Shown: positions 41,400 through 49,713, counted from the stretch's first letter. The stretch is 64,000 nucleotides of DNA from Actinomadura rayongensis (GCF_009831215.1 NZ_WUTW01000001.1:1101192-1165191), one strand, 5' to 3'. The notes: generated by a model from the sequence alone, not told the origin. Numbers and translations are program-made.

Positions 41400-44300
41400 A
41401 TGGACGACGTGCCGAATCTCGACGAGCCGCTGCACAAAGTCATCGGGGACAAGACCGCGAAGGTGCTCGCCAAGGGCCTCGACCTGCACACGGTCGGGGA
41501 CCTCCTGCACCACTACCCGCGCCGCTACGCGCACCGGGGCGAGCTGACGCCGCTCGCCGAGCTGCGCGACGACGAGCACGTCACGGTCATGGCCGAGGTC
41601 GTGAAAGTGCAGGGCCGCTCCCTGAACCGCAGTCCCGGCTACGTCCTGGAGATCACCGTCACCGACGGCACGGGCGAACTCTCGCTCAGCTTCTTCGGCC
41701 GCCGCGGCTCCTACCGCGCCGAGAAAGACCTGTCGCCCGGCACGCGCGGCCTGTTCGCCGGCAAGATCAGCACCTACCGCCCGCGCTCCGGCCGCCCCCG
41801 CCGCCAGCTCGCCCACCCGCAGTACAAGGTCGTCCCCGACCGCGCGGGCGAAGAGGCGGCGCAGGAGTGGGCGGACGAGATCATTTCGATCTACCCGTCC
41901 ACCAAGGGCCTGGACATCGAGACGATCGGCAAGTCCATCGAGGTCGCGCTCAACCGCGTCGACCTCGGCCCGGACCCGATGCCCGCCGACCTGCTTGCGT
42001 CCCGCAACCTGATCGGCCTCGCCGAAGCCTACGAGGGCATCCACCGCCCGAAGGCCTGGGAAGAACTCGCCCGCGCCCGCAACCGCCTCAAGTGGGACGA
42101 GGCCTTCGTCGTCCAGATCGCCCTGGCCCAGCGCCGTCGCGCCGCCGCCGCCCTCCCGGCCGTCCCGCGCCCCGCGACCCCCGACGGCCTCCTGGACGCC
42201 TTCGACCGCCAACTCCCCTTCACCCTCACCGAAGGCCAGCGAGCGGTCGGCGCCGAGATCGCCGCCGACCTCACCCGCTCCCACCCCATGCACCGTCTCC
42301 TCCAGGGCGACGTCGGAGCCGGCAAGGCGCAGCCGCTCGACGCGCCGGTGCTCACGCCGCGCGGGTTCCGCCCGATGGGCGAGATGGCGGTGGGGGACGA
42401 GGTCGTCACGCCGTCCGGCGAGGTCACGGTCGTCACGGGCGTCTTCCCGCAGGGAACGCGCGACGTGTACGCGCTGGTCATGTCCGACGGCACGCGGGTC
42501 GAGTGCGACGACGAGCACCTGTGGCCCGTGAAGACCGACACCGGCTGGCATCGCGGCTCGCCCCTGAAGGTCCTGACGACCCGCGAACTCCGGCAGGACC
42601 TGCACCGGCGCAACGGGGGCAGCAAGTGGTACCTGCCGCTCGTCGAGGCACCGGAGCTGGACGGCCTCGACGCGCGTCCGGTGCCGCCGTACCTCCTCGG
42701 CCTCCTGCTCGGCGACGGCAGCGCGAAGTACGGCCGGGTCGAGATCTCGACGGCGGACGACGAGATCGTGCGGGCGGTCGCCGATCTCATCCCGCCGGAA
42801 TGCCATATGCGGCAGAAGAAGGACCGGCCGCTGGACTGGCAGATCCTCGGCGAGCGGCGCGGCGCGGGCAACCCGCTCATCGCCGCCCTCCGCGCGCTCG
42901 GCGTCTACGGGCTCGGGGCCTATGAGAAGTTCGTCCCGGCCGGATACCTCGCCGCGCCGGTGAAGGACCGGCACGCGCTCCTGCAAGGGCTGCTGGACAC
43001 GGACGGGACGCTCCGGGCGGAGGGCCGCGATGTCAGCTTCTGCTCGGCGTCGCGGCGCCTGGCCGAGGACGTCGCGTGGCTCGTCCGGTCGCTCGGCGGG
43101 TACGCGCGTTGCCGGCAGGTCACGAAGGTCGGCCGGCCGTACTGGCTGACGAGCGTCGCGCTTCCGAACGACGTCCCGCCTTTCCGCCTGGCCCGCAAGG
43201 CGGAAAGGCTCCGGCGGCGGTCGAAGTACGAGCGTCGCCGCAAGGCGATCCGCGCCATCGAGTACGTCGGGCGCAAAGAGGTGCAGTGCATCTCCGTCGC
43301 GCATCCCGACCGCCAGTACGTGACCGACGGCTGGACGCCCACCCACAACACGATTGTGGCGGTTCGGGCGATGTTGCAGGTGGTGGACGGGGGTGGGCAG
43401 GCGGCGTTGCTCGCGCCGACGGAGGTGCTCGCGCAGCAGCATTTCCGGTCGATCCAGTCGATGCTCGGGGATCTCGGGCGGGCGGGGGAGATCGGCGGGG
43501 CGGAGAGGGCGACGCGGGTCGCGCTCGTGACCGGGTCGCTCGGGGCCAAGGCGCGGCGGGCGGCGTTGCTGGACGTCGCGTCGGGGGCGGCGGGGATCGT
43601 CGTCGGGACGCATGCGCTGTTGCAGGAGAAGGTGGCGTTCGCCGATCTCGGGCTCGTCGTGGTGGACGAGCAGCATCGGTTCGGGGTGGAGCAGCGTGAC
43701 GCGTTGCGGGAGAAGGGCGGCGCTGGGCGGCCTCATGTTCTGGTCATGACGGCCACGCCGATTCCGCGCACTGTGGCGATGACCGTGTTCGGGGATCTGG
43801 AGACGTCCGTGCTCGGGCAGCTTCCGGCGGGGCGGGCGGGCATCCAGACCGTCGTCGTGCCGCCGGAGAAGCCGAACTTCCTCGCTCGCGTGTGGGAGCG
43901 GATCGCGGAGGAGGCGCGCGGGGGGCGGCAGATTTATCTTGTTTGTCCGCGCATTGGGGACGGGGATGAGGGTGATGTCCCCTTGGACGACGGGGAGCGG
44001 CGGTCTCCGCTCGGGATCATGGATCTGCTGCCCAAGCTGGACGACCTGCTGCCCGGTCTGCGGATCGGGGTGCTGCACGGGCGGCTCGTCCCGGACGAGA
44101 AGGACGCCGTCATGGCGCGCTTCACGGCGGGCGAGCTGGACGTCCTGCTGGCCACCACCGTCATCGAGGTCGGCGTGGACGTCCCGAACGCCACCGTGAT
44201 GGTCATCATGGACGCCGACCGGTTCGGCGTGTCCCAGCTCCACCAGTTGCGCGGCCGGGTCGGGCGCGGCGGGCTGCCGGGGTTGTGCCTGCTGGTGACG

Positions 44301-44612
44301 GACGCCGAGCCGGGAAGTAAGGCGCGGGAGCGGCTGGACGCGGTGGCGTCCACGACGGACGGGTTCAAGCTGTCGCGCCTCGACCTGGAGCAGCGCCGGG
44401 AGGGCGACGTGCTGGGCGCCGCGCAGGCGGGCCGGTCGTCCAGCCTGCGGCTGCTGACGCTGCTGCGCGACGAGGACGTCATCAACGCCGCCCGCGACGC
44501 GGCGTCCGCGCTGGTCGCCGACGATCCGGAGCTGGCGCGGCATCCGGGGCTCGCGGCGGAGCTGGCGGCGCTGCTGGACGAGGAGCGCGCCGGGTTCCTC
44601 GAAAAAGCCTAG
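41400..44612 (+). CDS. recG: ATP-dependent DNA helicase RecG, interrupted by an in-frame intein
   Basis: RecG remodels stalled replication forks and branched DNA. The frame has 1070 codons. Removing residues 310-650 leaves 729 residues, the usual RecG size. The N-terminal half has the wedge OB domain (VTVMAEVVKVQGRSLNRSPG). The Walker A motif reads GDVGAGK before the insertion and resumes with Thr651 (TIVAVRAML). DEQH box VVVDEQHRFGVEQRD near 752, MTATPIPRTVAMTVFGD, TTVIEVGVDVPNA and QLRGRVGRGG near 950 are intact. Without splicing the P-loop is split, so the enzyme should need protein splicing. It lies between the FakA-like gene and a leader-peptide locus. Codon choice differs strongly on the two sides of the intein. 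Confidence 0.96.
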   Translation: MDDVPNLDEPLHKVIGDKTAKVLAKGLDLHTVGDLLHHYPRRYAHRGELTPLAELRDDEHVTVMAEVVKVQGRSLNRSPGYVLEITVTDGTGELSLSFFGRRGSYRAEKDLSPGTRGLFAGKISTYRPRSGRPRRQLAHPQYKVVPDRAGEEAAQEWADEIISIYPSTKGLDIETIGKSIEVALNRVDLGPDPMPADLLASRNLIGLAEAYEGIHRPKAWEELARARNRLKWDEAFVVQIALAQRRRAAAALPAVPRPATPDGLLDAFDRQLPFTLTEGQRAVGAEIAADLTRSHPMHRLLQGDVGAGKAQPLDAPVLTPRGFRPMGEMAVGDEVVTPSGEVTVVTGVFPQGTRDVYALVMSDGTRVECDDEHLWPVKTDTGWHRGSPLKVLTTRELRQDLHRRNGGSKWYLPLVEAPELDGLDARPVPPYLLGLLLGDGSAKYGRVEISTADDEIVRAVADLIPPECHMRQKKDRPLDWQILGERRGAGNPLIAALRALGVYGLGAYEKFVPAGYLAAPVKDRHALLQGLLDTDGTLRAEGRDVSFCSASRRLAEDVAWLVRSLGGYARCRQVTKVGRPYWLTSVALPNDVPPFRLARKAERLRRRSKYERRRKAIRAIEYVGRKEVQCISVAHPDRQYVTDGWTPTHNTIVAVRAMLQVVDGGGQAALLAPTEVLAQQHFRSIQSMLGDLGRAGEIGGAERATRVALVTGSLGAKARRAALLDVASGAAGIVVGTHALLQEKVAFADLGLVVVDEQHRFGVEQRDALREKGGAGRPHVLVMTATPIPRTVAMTVFGDLETSVLGQLPAGRAGIQTVVVPPEKPNFLARVWERIAEEARGGRQIYLVCPRIGDGDEGDVPLDDGERRSPLGIMDLLPKLDDLLPGLRIGVLHGRLVPDEKDAVMARFTAGELDVLLATTVIEVGVDVPNATVMVIMDADRFGVSQLHQLRGRVGRGGLPGLCLLVTDAEPGSKARERLDAVASTTDGFKLSRLDLEQRREGDVLGAAQAGRSSSLRLLTLLRDEDVINAARDAASALVADDPELARHPGLAAELAALLDEERAGFLEKA
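42327..43349 (+). other. Class 3 intein with LAGLIDADG homing endonuclease, in the RecG P-loop
   Basis: The insertion has 341 residues, starting A1 (AQPLDAPVLTP) directly after Walker A Lys and ending T339-H340-N341 before the +1 Thr. Position 1 is not Cys or Ser, so the class 1 mechanism is not available. The class 3 set is present: W66 in block B (DDEHLW, with His64), C321 in block F (VQCISV) and T339 in block G (PTHN). In this class C321 makes the branched intermediate. Two endonuclease motifs, LLGLLLGDG (123-131) and QGLLDTDG (220-227), indicate a homing endonuclease in one polypeptide. The border residues and both flanking RecG motifs are seen directly. Activity is inferred. Confidence 0.92.
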
Positions 44613-44629
44613 TAATCCTACTTATTTGG

Positions 44630-44658
44630 TTGACTAAGGTCGGGCGAGGCGTCATCAT
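44630..44658 (+). promoter_or_regulatory. Promoter of the leader peptide ahead of the HEAT-repeat gene
   Basis: TTGACT (44630-44635) and CATCAT (44653-44658) are 17 bp apart. Transcription would begin at or next to the GTG at 44665. The -35 lies in CTTATTTGGTTGACTAAG, an AT-rich imperfect palindrome (44621-44638) that could be an operator. Confidence 0.5.
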
Positions 44659-44664
44659 GAACAT

Positions 44665-44745
44665 GTGACTCCGAACGAGCTCCTGACCGCCCGCCGCCAC
44701 GTGGACCTCCGGCGGCAGGCGAGCGACCTGTGTTCCCGTCGCTGA
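44665..44745 (+). CDS. 26-residue leader peptide of the RRHVDL type
   Basis: A GTG frame encodes VTPNELLTARRHVDLRRQ followed by ASDLCSRR. I recall the RRHVDL-x-R-x2-S-x2-C pattern from short actinobacterial peptides annotated as putative leader peptides upstream of sulfur-related genes. The promoter places the start at or next to the first base, so it may be leaderless. It ends 45 nt before the HEAT-repeat gene. The peptide is seen directly; a regulatory role is inferred from the class and position. Confidence 0.6.
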   Translation: MTPNELLTARRHVDLRRQASDLCSRR

Positions 44746-44790
44746 TCCCGCACCGACCGACCGGATCCGACGGCTACCCGGAGACCCACC

Positions 44791-45777
44791 ATGACCCTGA
44801 TCGACCGCACCCGCACCGCCCGCCGCCGCCACCGCCACGAGCGGCCCGAAACCCGTGAGCACCGCGCGCCCGGCCTGCTCGACCGCGTCATCGAACTGCA
44901 CCGCCTCGCCGACCCTGGCCTGGACGACCTGCGGCCCTACCTCGCCGACCGCGAACCCGAGGTCCGCGCCGCCGCGCTGCGGGTGCTCGGCCGGTCCGTC
45001 CGGCGCGGCACCGCGTCGCGCGCCACCGGCGACGCGCTGGCCTGGGCACTGAGCGACGACGACCCCGAGGTCCGCCGCCTGGCCGCCCGCCTCCTGCACG
45101 GCCTGCCCGAGCTGTTCCTCGGCGAGGAGGGCGTGGCCGCGCTGCACCTGGCCGCCGGGCGCGGCCTGGACGCGCAGACCCGCGAGTCCGCGTCGATGCT
45201 GCTCGGTCGGCTCGTCGGCGCCGCGCTGGAGCTGTACGCGCAGGGGCTGGCCGACGACGAGGTGCAGATCCGCGTCCAGGCCGTCCTCGGGCTGGTCGCG
45301 CTGCGCGCCGTCGCCGAGACGGCGCAGGCCGCCGACGACCCGTCCCGCGACGTCCGCGTCGCCGTGGTGGACGGGCTGGCGCGGCTCGCCGAGCCCGCCG
45401 CCGCCGGCGTCCCGCTGAGCACGCTCGCCCACCTGCTGGACGACCACGACGCCGTGGTGCGGATGGCCGCGCTCGACGCCGCCGCCGCGCTCGGCGTGCC
45501 CGAACCGCTGGACGCGCGCGTCGTCGCCGCGCTCGGGCACGGGAGCTGGCAGGTCCGGCGCCGCGCGGCGCTGGCGCTCGGCTCGGCCGATCCCGACACC
45601 GCCGTGCCCGCCCTCGTCCGCGCGCTGCGCGACACGATCGTGGACGTGCGGCGCGCCGCCGTCCAGTCGCTGGAGCAGTGGGCGGGCGAGGTCCCCAGCG
45701 CGGTGACCGCGCTGACCGAGACCCTCAACGACCCCGACCCCGGGGTCCGCACGCAGGCCCGCTGGGCGCTGGCATGA
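44791..45777 (+). CDS. HEAT-repeat protein
   Basis: The 328-residue protein is almost entirely helical HEAT-type repeats: units such as DREPEVRAAALRVLGRSV, DDDPEVRRLAARLLHGL, DDEVQIRVQAVLGLVAL and DPDPGVRTQARWALA occur about every 30-35 residues. The basic N-terminus (RTARRRHRHERPE) precedes them. Such proteins are scaffolds or PBS-lyase-like binding surfaces; no catalytic site is present. GGAGA lies just upstream of the ATG. The gene has its own leader peptide and promoter, so it is regulated separately from recG. Function unknown. Confidence 0.82.
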   Translation: MTLIDRTRTARRRHRHERPETREHRAPGLLDRVIELHRLADPGLDDLRPYLADREPEVRAAALRVLGRSVRRGTASRATGDALAWALSDDDPEVRRLAARLLHGLPELFLGEEGVAALHLAAGRGLDAQTRESASMLLGRLVGAALELYAQGLADDEVQIRVQAVLGLVALRAVAETAQAADDPSRDVRVAVVDGLARLAEPAAAGVPLSTLAHLLDDHDAVVRMAALDAAAALGVPEPLDARVVAALGHGSWQVRRRAALALGSADPDTAVPALVRALRDTIVDVRRAAVQSLEQWAGEVPSAVTALTETLNDPDPGVRTQARWALA

Positions 45778-45865
45778 CGCCGCGGGCCTGACCGCAGAGC
45801 CGCGGGCGGGGCGCCCTGGGGTGGGGACGCCTCGCCCGCTCTGTGTTCTCTCTAAGATTCACGGC

Positions 45866-46429
45866 ATGAGCAGGGTCATCGCGGGCAGCGCGGGCGGACG
45901 GCGGCTGGCCGTCCCGGCCGGGCGCGACACCCGTCCCACCAGCGACCGCGCCCGCGAGGGCCTGTTCGCGACGATCGGCGCCCTGCTCGGCCCGCTGGAC
46001 GGGCTGCGCGCCGCCGACCTGTACGCCGGGTCCGGCGCGGTCGGCCTTGAGGCGCTGTCGCGCGGCGCCGCGCACGCGCTGCTGGTCGAGTCCCATCCGC
46101 GCGCGGTGAAGGTCGTGCGGCAGAACGCCGCCGCGCTCGGCCTGCCCGGCGCGGAGGTCGTCGCCGACCGGGTGGAGCGCGTCGTCCGCCGCGCCCCGGG
46201 CGCCCCCTACGACCTCGTGTTCGCCGACCCGCCGTACGCGCTCGCCGACGCGGCCGTCCTGGACCTGCTGGCCGCGCTGCGCGACAACGGCTGGCTCGCG
46301 GACGGCGCGTTGGTCGTGCTCGAACGCTCCGCGCGCGGCCCCGAACAGGTCTGGCCGGACGGGTACGCCGCCGAGCGCGACCGCCGCTACGGCGAGGCCG
46401 TCTTCCGGTACGGGCGCGCCACGGGTTGA
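45866..46429 (+). CDS. rsmD: 16S rRNA (guanine-N2-)-methyltransferase RsmD
   Basis: RsmD methylates G966 of 16S rRNA. The 187-residue SAM enzyme has RVIAGSAGGRRL at the N-terminus, the SAM loop AADLYAGSGAVGLEALSRGA near 47 and the catalytic LVFADPPYALAD near 118. ATG 45866 is preferred because MSRVIAG is the family start; TAAGAT (45853-45858) resembles a -10 box 7 nt upstream, so the transcript may be leaderless. coaD lies downstream after the PBP gene; rsmD-coaD is a standard pair and here the PBP is inserted between them. Confidence 0.93.
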   Translation: MSRVIAGSAGGRRLAVPAGRDTRPTSDRAREGLFATIGALLGPLDGLRAADLYAGSGAVGLEALSRGAAHALLVESHPRAVKVVRQNAAALGLPGAEVVADRVERVVRRAPGAPYDLVFADPPYALADAAVLDLLAALRDNGWLADGALVVLERSARGPEQVWPDGYAAERDRRYGEAVFRYGRATG

Positions 46430-46483
46430 TCGTTCGTTCCCTGGAGAGGATCAGACTGTGCTCCCCGGGGACGGAGGTCGGAC

Positions 46484-47932
46484 ATGGACGGCATCGACAG
46501 AGCCGTCAGAAGGGCGTGGATCCTCACCCTGATCATGGTCGTCGCGTTGCTCGTGAACGTGACGTACGTCCAGGGTTTCCAGGCCCAGGACCTGCGCGAC
46601 AACGCGCTCAACGCCCGCCAGTTCCAGGACCGCAACACCACCGACCGGGGGCCGATCACGGCGGGCGGCGAGCGGCTGGCGTGGTCGGTGCCGGTCGGCG
46701 AGCACCGCTACGAGCGCCGCTACAAGGACAGCCTCGTGTTCTCGCCCGTCACCGGCTACTTCTCGCTGTTCGCGCAGACCGGCGTGGAGAACGCCGCCAA
46801 CCACATCCTCGACGGCACCGACGCGCGGCTCGCGACGACGAGCTTCCTCGACAAGCTGACCGGCAAGCACGTCCCCGGCGGCACCGCCGACACGACGATC
46901 GACCCGGACGCGCAGCGCGCCGCCTACGCCGCCCTGCGCGGCAGCGGCGCCCGGCGCGGCGCGGCCGTGGTGCTGGACGCGTCGACCGGCGCGATCCGCG
47001 TGCTGGCCTCCTACCCGTCCTACGACGCGGGCGACGTCTCGACGCTGAACGCCAAGGCCGCGCAGCGGGCGTTCGACCGGCTCAACGCCGCGCCCCGCAA
47101 GCCGCTGCTGGACAAGGCCACCGGCGAGGTGTTCCCGCCGGGCTCGACGTTCAAGACGATCGTGTCGGCCGCCGACCTCGTGGGGGGCGCGACGACGGAG
47201 ACGTCCGTGCGGACCGGGCGCAGCTACCTGCCGCCGGGCACGACCCGTCCGATCAACAACGACGAGGGCGACATCGGCGGCCTCTGCGACCGGTCGGCGA
47301 TCTCGCTGCTGGACGCCTACGCCCAGTCGTGCAACACCACGTTCGCGCGCATGGGCGCCGAGGAGCCCGGCAACACCGCCATCGCCGACCAGGCGCGCAA
47401 ATACGGCTTCTACGAAGGCATCCCGATCGAGAAGGGCATGACGTCCGCCGCCAGCTCGTTCCAGCGCACCGACCAGCCGTCGCTGAGCGCGCTCGGCTCG
47501 ATCGGCCAGGGCAGCACGGTCGCGACGCCGCTCCAGATGGCGCTGGTCGCCGCGGCGACGATCAACGACGGCGCGGTCATGCGGCCCTACCTGATCGACA
47601 AGCTGCGCGGCGCGGACGGCAGCGTGGTCGAGGAGGCCCGCCCGCGCCGGATGTCGCGCCCGCTGACGAGCGCGCAGGCGGCCGACCTGCTGGCGATGAT
47701 GCGCGAGGTCGTCCGGACCGGCACCGGCAAGACGCTGCGCGGCGGCCCGGTCGGCGGCGGCAAGACCGGCACCGCCGACATCGACGGCGCCTCGTACAAC
47801 GACCGCTGGTTCATCGGCTTCGACTCCCGCGACCACCCGAAATACGCGGTCGCGGTCATGACCGAGGCGGACGGCTACGGCATCGAGTCCGGCCGCCTCG
47901 CCGCGCGGATCCTGGGCGCTTTGAGGGACTGA
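46484..47932 (+). CDS. Class B penicillin-binding protein (transpeptidase)
   Basis: The 482-residue protein has an N-terminal membrane anchor (about 12-32, AWILTLIMVVALLVNVTYV), a PBP dimer-type segment with RGPITAGGERLA, and the penicillin-binding transpeptidase domain. The catalytic motifs are S221-T-F-K224, S282-C-N284 and K427-T-G429. Size and motifs match PbpA/FtsI-like class B enzymes; it is shorter than a full FtsI and has no PASTA repeats. It probably cross-links peptidoglycan in elongation or sporulation-like growth. GGAGG lies 6 nt before the ATG. rodA is not in the window. Confidence 0.9.
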   Translation: MDGIDRAVRRAWILTLIMVVALLVNVTYVQGFQAQDLRDNALNARQFQDRNTTDRGPITAGGERLAWSVPVGEHRYERRYKDSLVFSPVTGYFSLFAQTGVENAANHILDGTDARLATTSFLDKLTGKHVPGGTADTTIDPDAQRAAYAALRGSGARRGAAVVLDASTGAIRVLASYPSYDAGDVSTLNAKAAQRAFDRLNAAPRKPLLDKATGEVFPPGSTFKTIVSAADLVGGATTETSVRTGRSYLPPGTTRPINNDEGDIGGLCDRSAISLLDAYAQSCNTTFARMGAEEPGNTAIADQARKYGFYEGIPIEKGMTSAASSFQRTDQPSLSALGSIGQGSTVATPLQMALVAAATINDGAVMRPYLIDKLRGADGSVVEEARPRRMSRPLTSAQAADLLAMMREVVRTGTGKTLRGGPVGGGKTGTADIDGASYNDRWFIGFDSRDHPKYAVAVMTEADGYGIESGRLAARILGALRD

Positions 47933-48028
47933 AGCCCGGGTGAAAGTCACTTGAGACGGATTTGGTACCGTCGCGCCGCAGGGTCCTCACCTGCACCAAG
48001 GCAGAGTCGCCAGGATGGGAGCCACCCC

Positions 48029-48505
48029 GTGCGCCGCGTCGTATGTCCCGGATCGTTCGACCCCGTCACCAACGGACACCTCGACATCATCAGCCGGGCG
48101 TCGCGGCTGTTCGACGAGGTCGTCGTCGCCGTCCTCATCAACAAGACGAAGAAGAGCCTCTTCACGATCGACGAGCGCGTCGCGATGCTCGAAGAGGTCA
48201 CCCGGGAGTACGGCAACATCCGGATCGACACTTGGCACGGTCTACTGGTCGACTTCTGCCGCCAGAACGACATCCCGATGATCGTCAAGGGGCTGCGCGC
48301 CGTCAGCGACTACGAGTACGAGCTGCAGATGGCGCAGATGAACCACCGCATGGCGGGCGTCGAGACGATGTTCATGTCCACCAACCCGCTGTACTCCTAC
48401 CTTTCGTCGAGCCTCATGAAAGAGATCGTCAAATACCGGGGCGACGTCACCGGCCTCATTCCCGAGATGGTCCACCAGCGCCTCGCCGAGCGCCTCCAGG
48501 AGTGA
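48029..48505 (+). CDS. coaD: Phosphopantetheine adenylyltransferase
   Basis: CoaD makes dephospho-CoA in coenzyme A synthesis. The 158-residue protein has CPGSFDPVTNGHLDII (HxGH-type nucleotidyltransferase site) at the N-terminus, IVKGLRAVSDYEYELQMAQM in the middle and LSSSLMKEIVKYRGDV near 130. GTG 48029 begins VRRVVCPGSFDP, the normal start; GGGAG lies 7 nt before it. The upstream frame to 47951 has no family match. Confidence 0.96.
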   Translation: MRRVVCPGSFDPVTNGHLDIISRASRLFDEVVVAVLINKTKKSLFTIDERVAMLEEVTREYGNIRIDTWHGLLVDFCRQNDIPMIVKGLRAVSDYEYELQMAQMNHRMAGVETMFMSTNPLYSYLSSSLMKEIVKYRGDVTGLIPEMVHQRLAERLQE

Positions 48506-48616
48506 CCGCCCGCCGAGTTGGGGGGCGCTCCCGCCGTCGGATACCCTGGTGTACCGGCCGCACGGCGGCTGCGATCCGCCGTGCTCGAACACCGGGCCGT
48601 CTCTTCCTCTTGAGCG

Positions 48617-49267
48617 TTGGAGTCTCCGCTGTCTCGCCTCGATCCAAGCGCCCCGCTGGTGCTCGACACCCGGGCTCTCGGCAGGCAGCCGGGCTCGTCC
48701 CGCCGGGAGAAGCACAAGGTGCCCGCCCCGGCCGACTTCGGCGGCGAGATGGTCGGCGTCCCCGAAGGCGCGGACATCGAACTGGACCTGCTGCTGGAGG
48801 CCGTCCTCGAGGGCGTGCTCGTCAGCGGCACGGCGTCGGTGCCGCTCACGGGGGAGTGCGCCCGCTGCCTGGACCCGATCTCCTCGACCTTCGAGGCGGA
48901 CTTCCAGGAACTCTTCGTCTATCCTGACACCCGCTCCGGCGGGAACGCCGAGGACGACGAACTCCGGCTCGAGGACGACCTGATCGACCTCGAACCGGTG
49001 CTCCGGGACGCGGTGGTGCTCGCGCTGCCGCTGTCCCCGCTGTGCCGGGACGACTGTCCCGGCCTGTGCCCGGAGTGCGGTGCCCGGCTGGCGGACGCCG
49101 AGCCGGACCACCACCACGATGTCGCCGACCCGAGATGGGCGGCGCTCAAGGACCTGACCGGCGACGGCGCAACGCCGAACGCAGCGCCGGGCTCCTCCCC
49201 CGGGGGGAGCGGGGGCGAAGGCCCTCGCGGACCGATCGACCCACGAGAAGGAAAGCAGGAGGGCTGA
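48617..49267 (+). CDS. DUF177 (YceD) protein with Cys motifs
   Basis: The 216-residue protein is the DUF177/YceD family, linked to 23S rRNA or ribosome biogenesis. LVLDTRALGRQPGS is near the N-terminus, GVPEGADIELDLLLEAVLEG and CARCLDPISS are in the centre, and CRDDCPGLCPECGARL near 150 can bind zinc. The start is TTG 48617 by homology to family N-termini; no ribosome site is obvious, and a downstream GTG is possible. A Gly/Ser tail follows the domain. It precedes rpmF by 1 nt, the family's usual neighbour. Confidence 0.88.
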   Translation: MESPLSRLDPSAPLVLDTRALGRQPGSSRREKHKVPAPADFGGEMVGVPEGADIELDLLLEAVLEGVLVSGTASVPLTGECARCLDPISSTFEADFQELFVYPDTRSGGNAEDDELRLEDDLIDLEPVLRDAVVLALPLSPLCRDDCPGLCPECGARLADAEPDHHHDVADPRWAALKDLTGDGATPNAAPGSSPGGSGGEGPRGPIDPREGKQEG

Positions 49268-49268
49268 C

Positions 49269-49448
49269 GTGGCCGTCCCGAAGCGGAAGAAGTCCCGCAG
49301 CAACACGCGCCACCGGCGCTCGCAGTGGAAGGCCGTCGCGCCGACCCTCGTCGAGTGCCCGACGTGCCGCGACAAGAAGCTGCCGCACACGGCCTGCGCC
49401 ACGTGCGGCACCTACGACCGGCGGCAGGTCATCAGCCCGTCGTCCTGA
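49269..49448 (+). CDS. rpmF: 50S ribosomal protein L32
   Basis: The 59-residue ribosomal protein begins VAVPKRKKSRSNTRHRRSQW and ends DRRQVISPSS. Cys pairs in ECPTCRDKK and ACATCGTYD indicate the zinc-binding form. GTG 49269 follows the DUF177 stop by 1 nt, and AAGGAAAGCAGGAGGG lies upstream. A strong terminator follows. Confidence 0.97.
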   Translation: MAVPKRKKSRSNTRHRRSQWKAVAPTLVECPTCRDKKLPHTACATCGTYDRRQVISPSS

Positions 49449-49459
49449 ACGTCCGCGAG

Positions 49460-49491
49460 CACGGGGGACGGTCGCCCGACCGTCCCCCGTG
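49460..49491 (+). terminator. Terminator after rpmF
   Basis: CACGGGGGACGGTCG (49460-49474) pairs completely with 49477-49491. Only two bases separate the arms, so the real loop opens the top pair. The 15-bp palindrome ends the DUF177-rpmF transcript. Confidence 0.8.
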
Positions 49492-49713
49492 ACCGCGTCC
49501 GTCCCGGGCGGCGCCCGCCGTCCGGTCCGTCATCGGCGCTGACGCCGGTGCCACGGCCGTCTCCGGGGACCGCGCCCGGAGCCGTGGTACACGCCGGGCC
49601 CGCTCCACCACCGGCGCGCACCTCGTCTCCGCGGACCTTCCCAGACCGCCGGGCGTTCCGTCCGTCACGCGCCTCATCGGCGACCGCGGTCGCCGCTGCT
49701 CCCAGGAGGGCAC

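Noticed and set aside
39294..44543. A 1749-codon minus-strand open frame across rpmB, the FakA-like gene and recG
   Set aside because: Low-complexity Arg/Gly/Ala sequence with no motif, antisense to clearly functional genes.
41400..44612. RecG insertion as a frameshift, group I intron or assembly error
   Set aside because: The frame is continuous through 1070 codons, and the insert has all intein blocks in order and a Thr-His-Asn end at a P-loop position.
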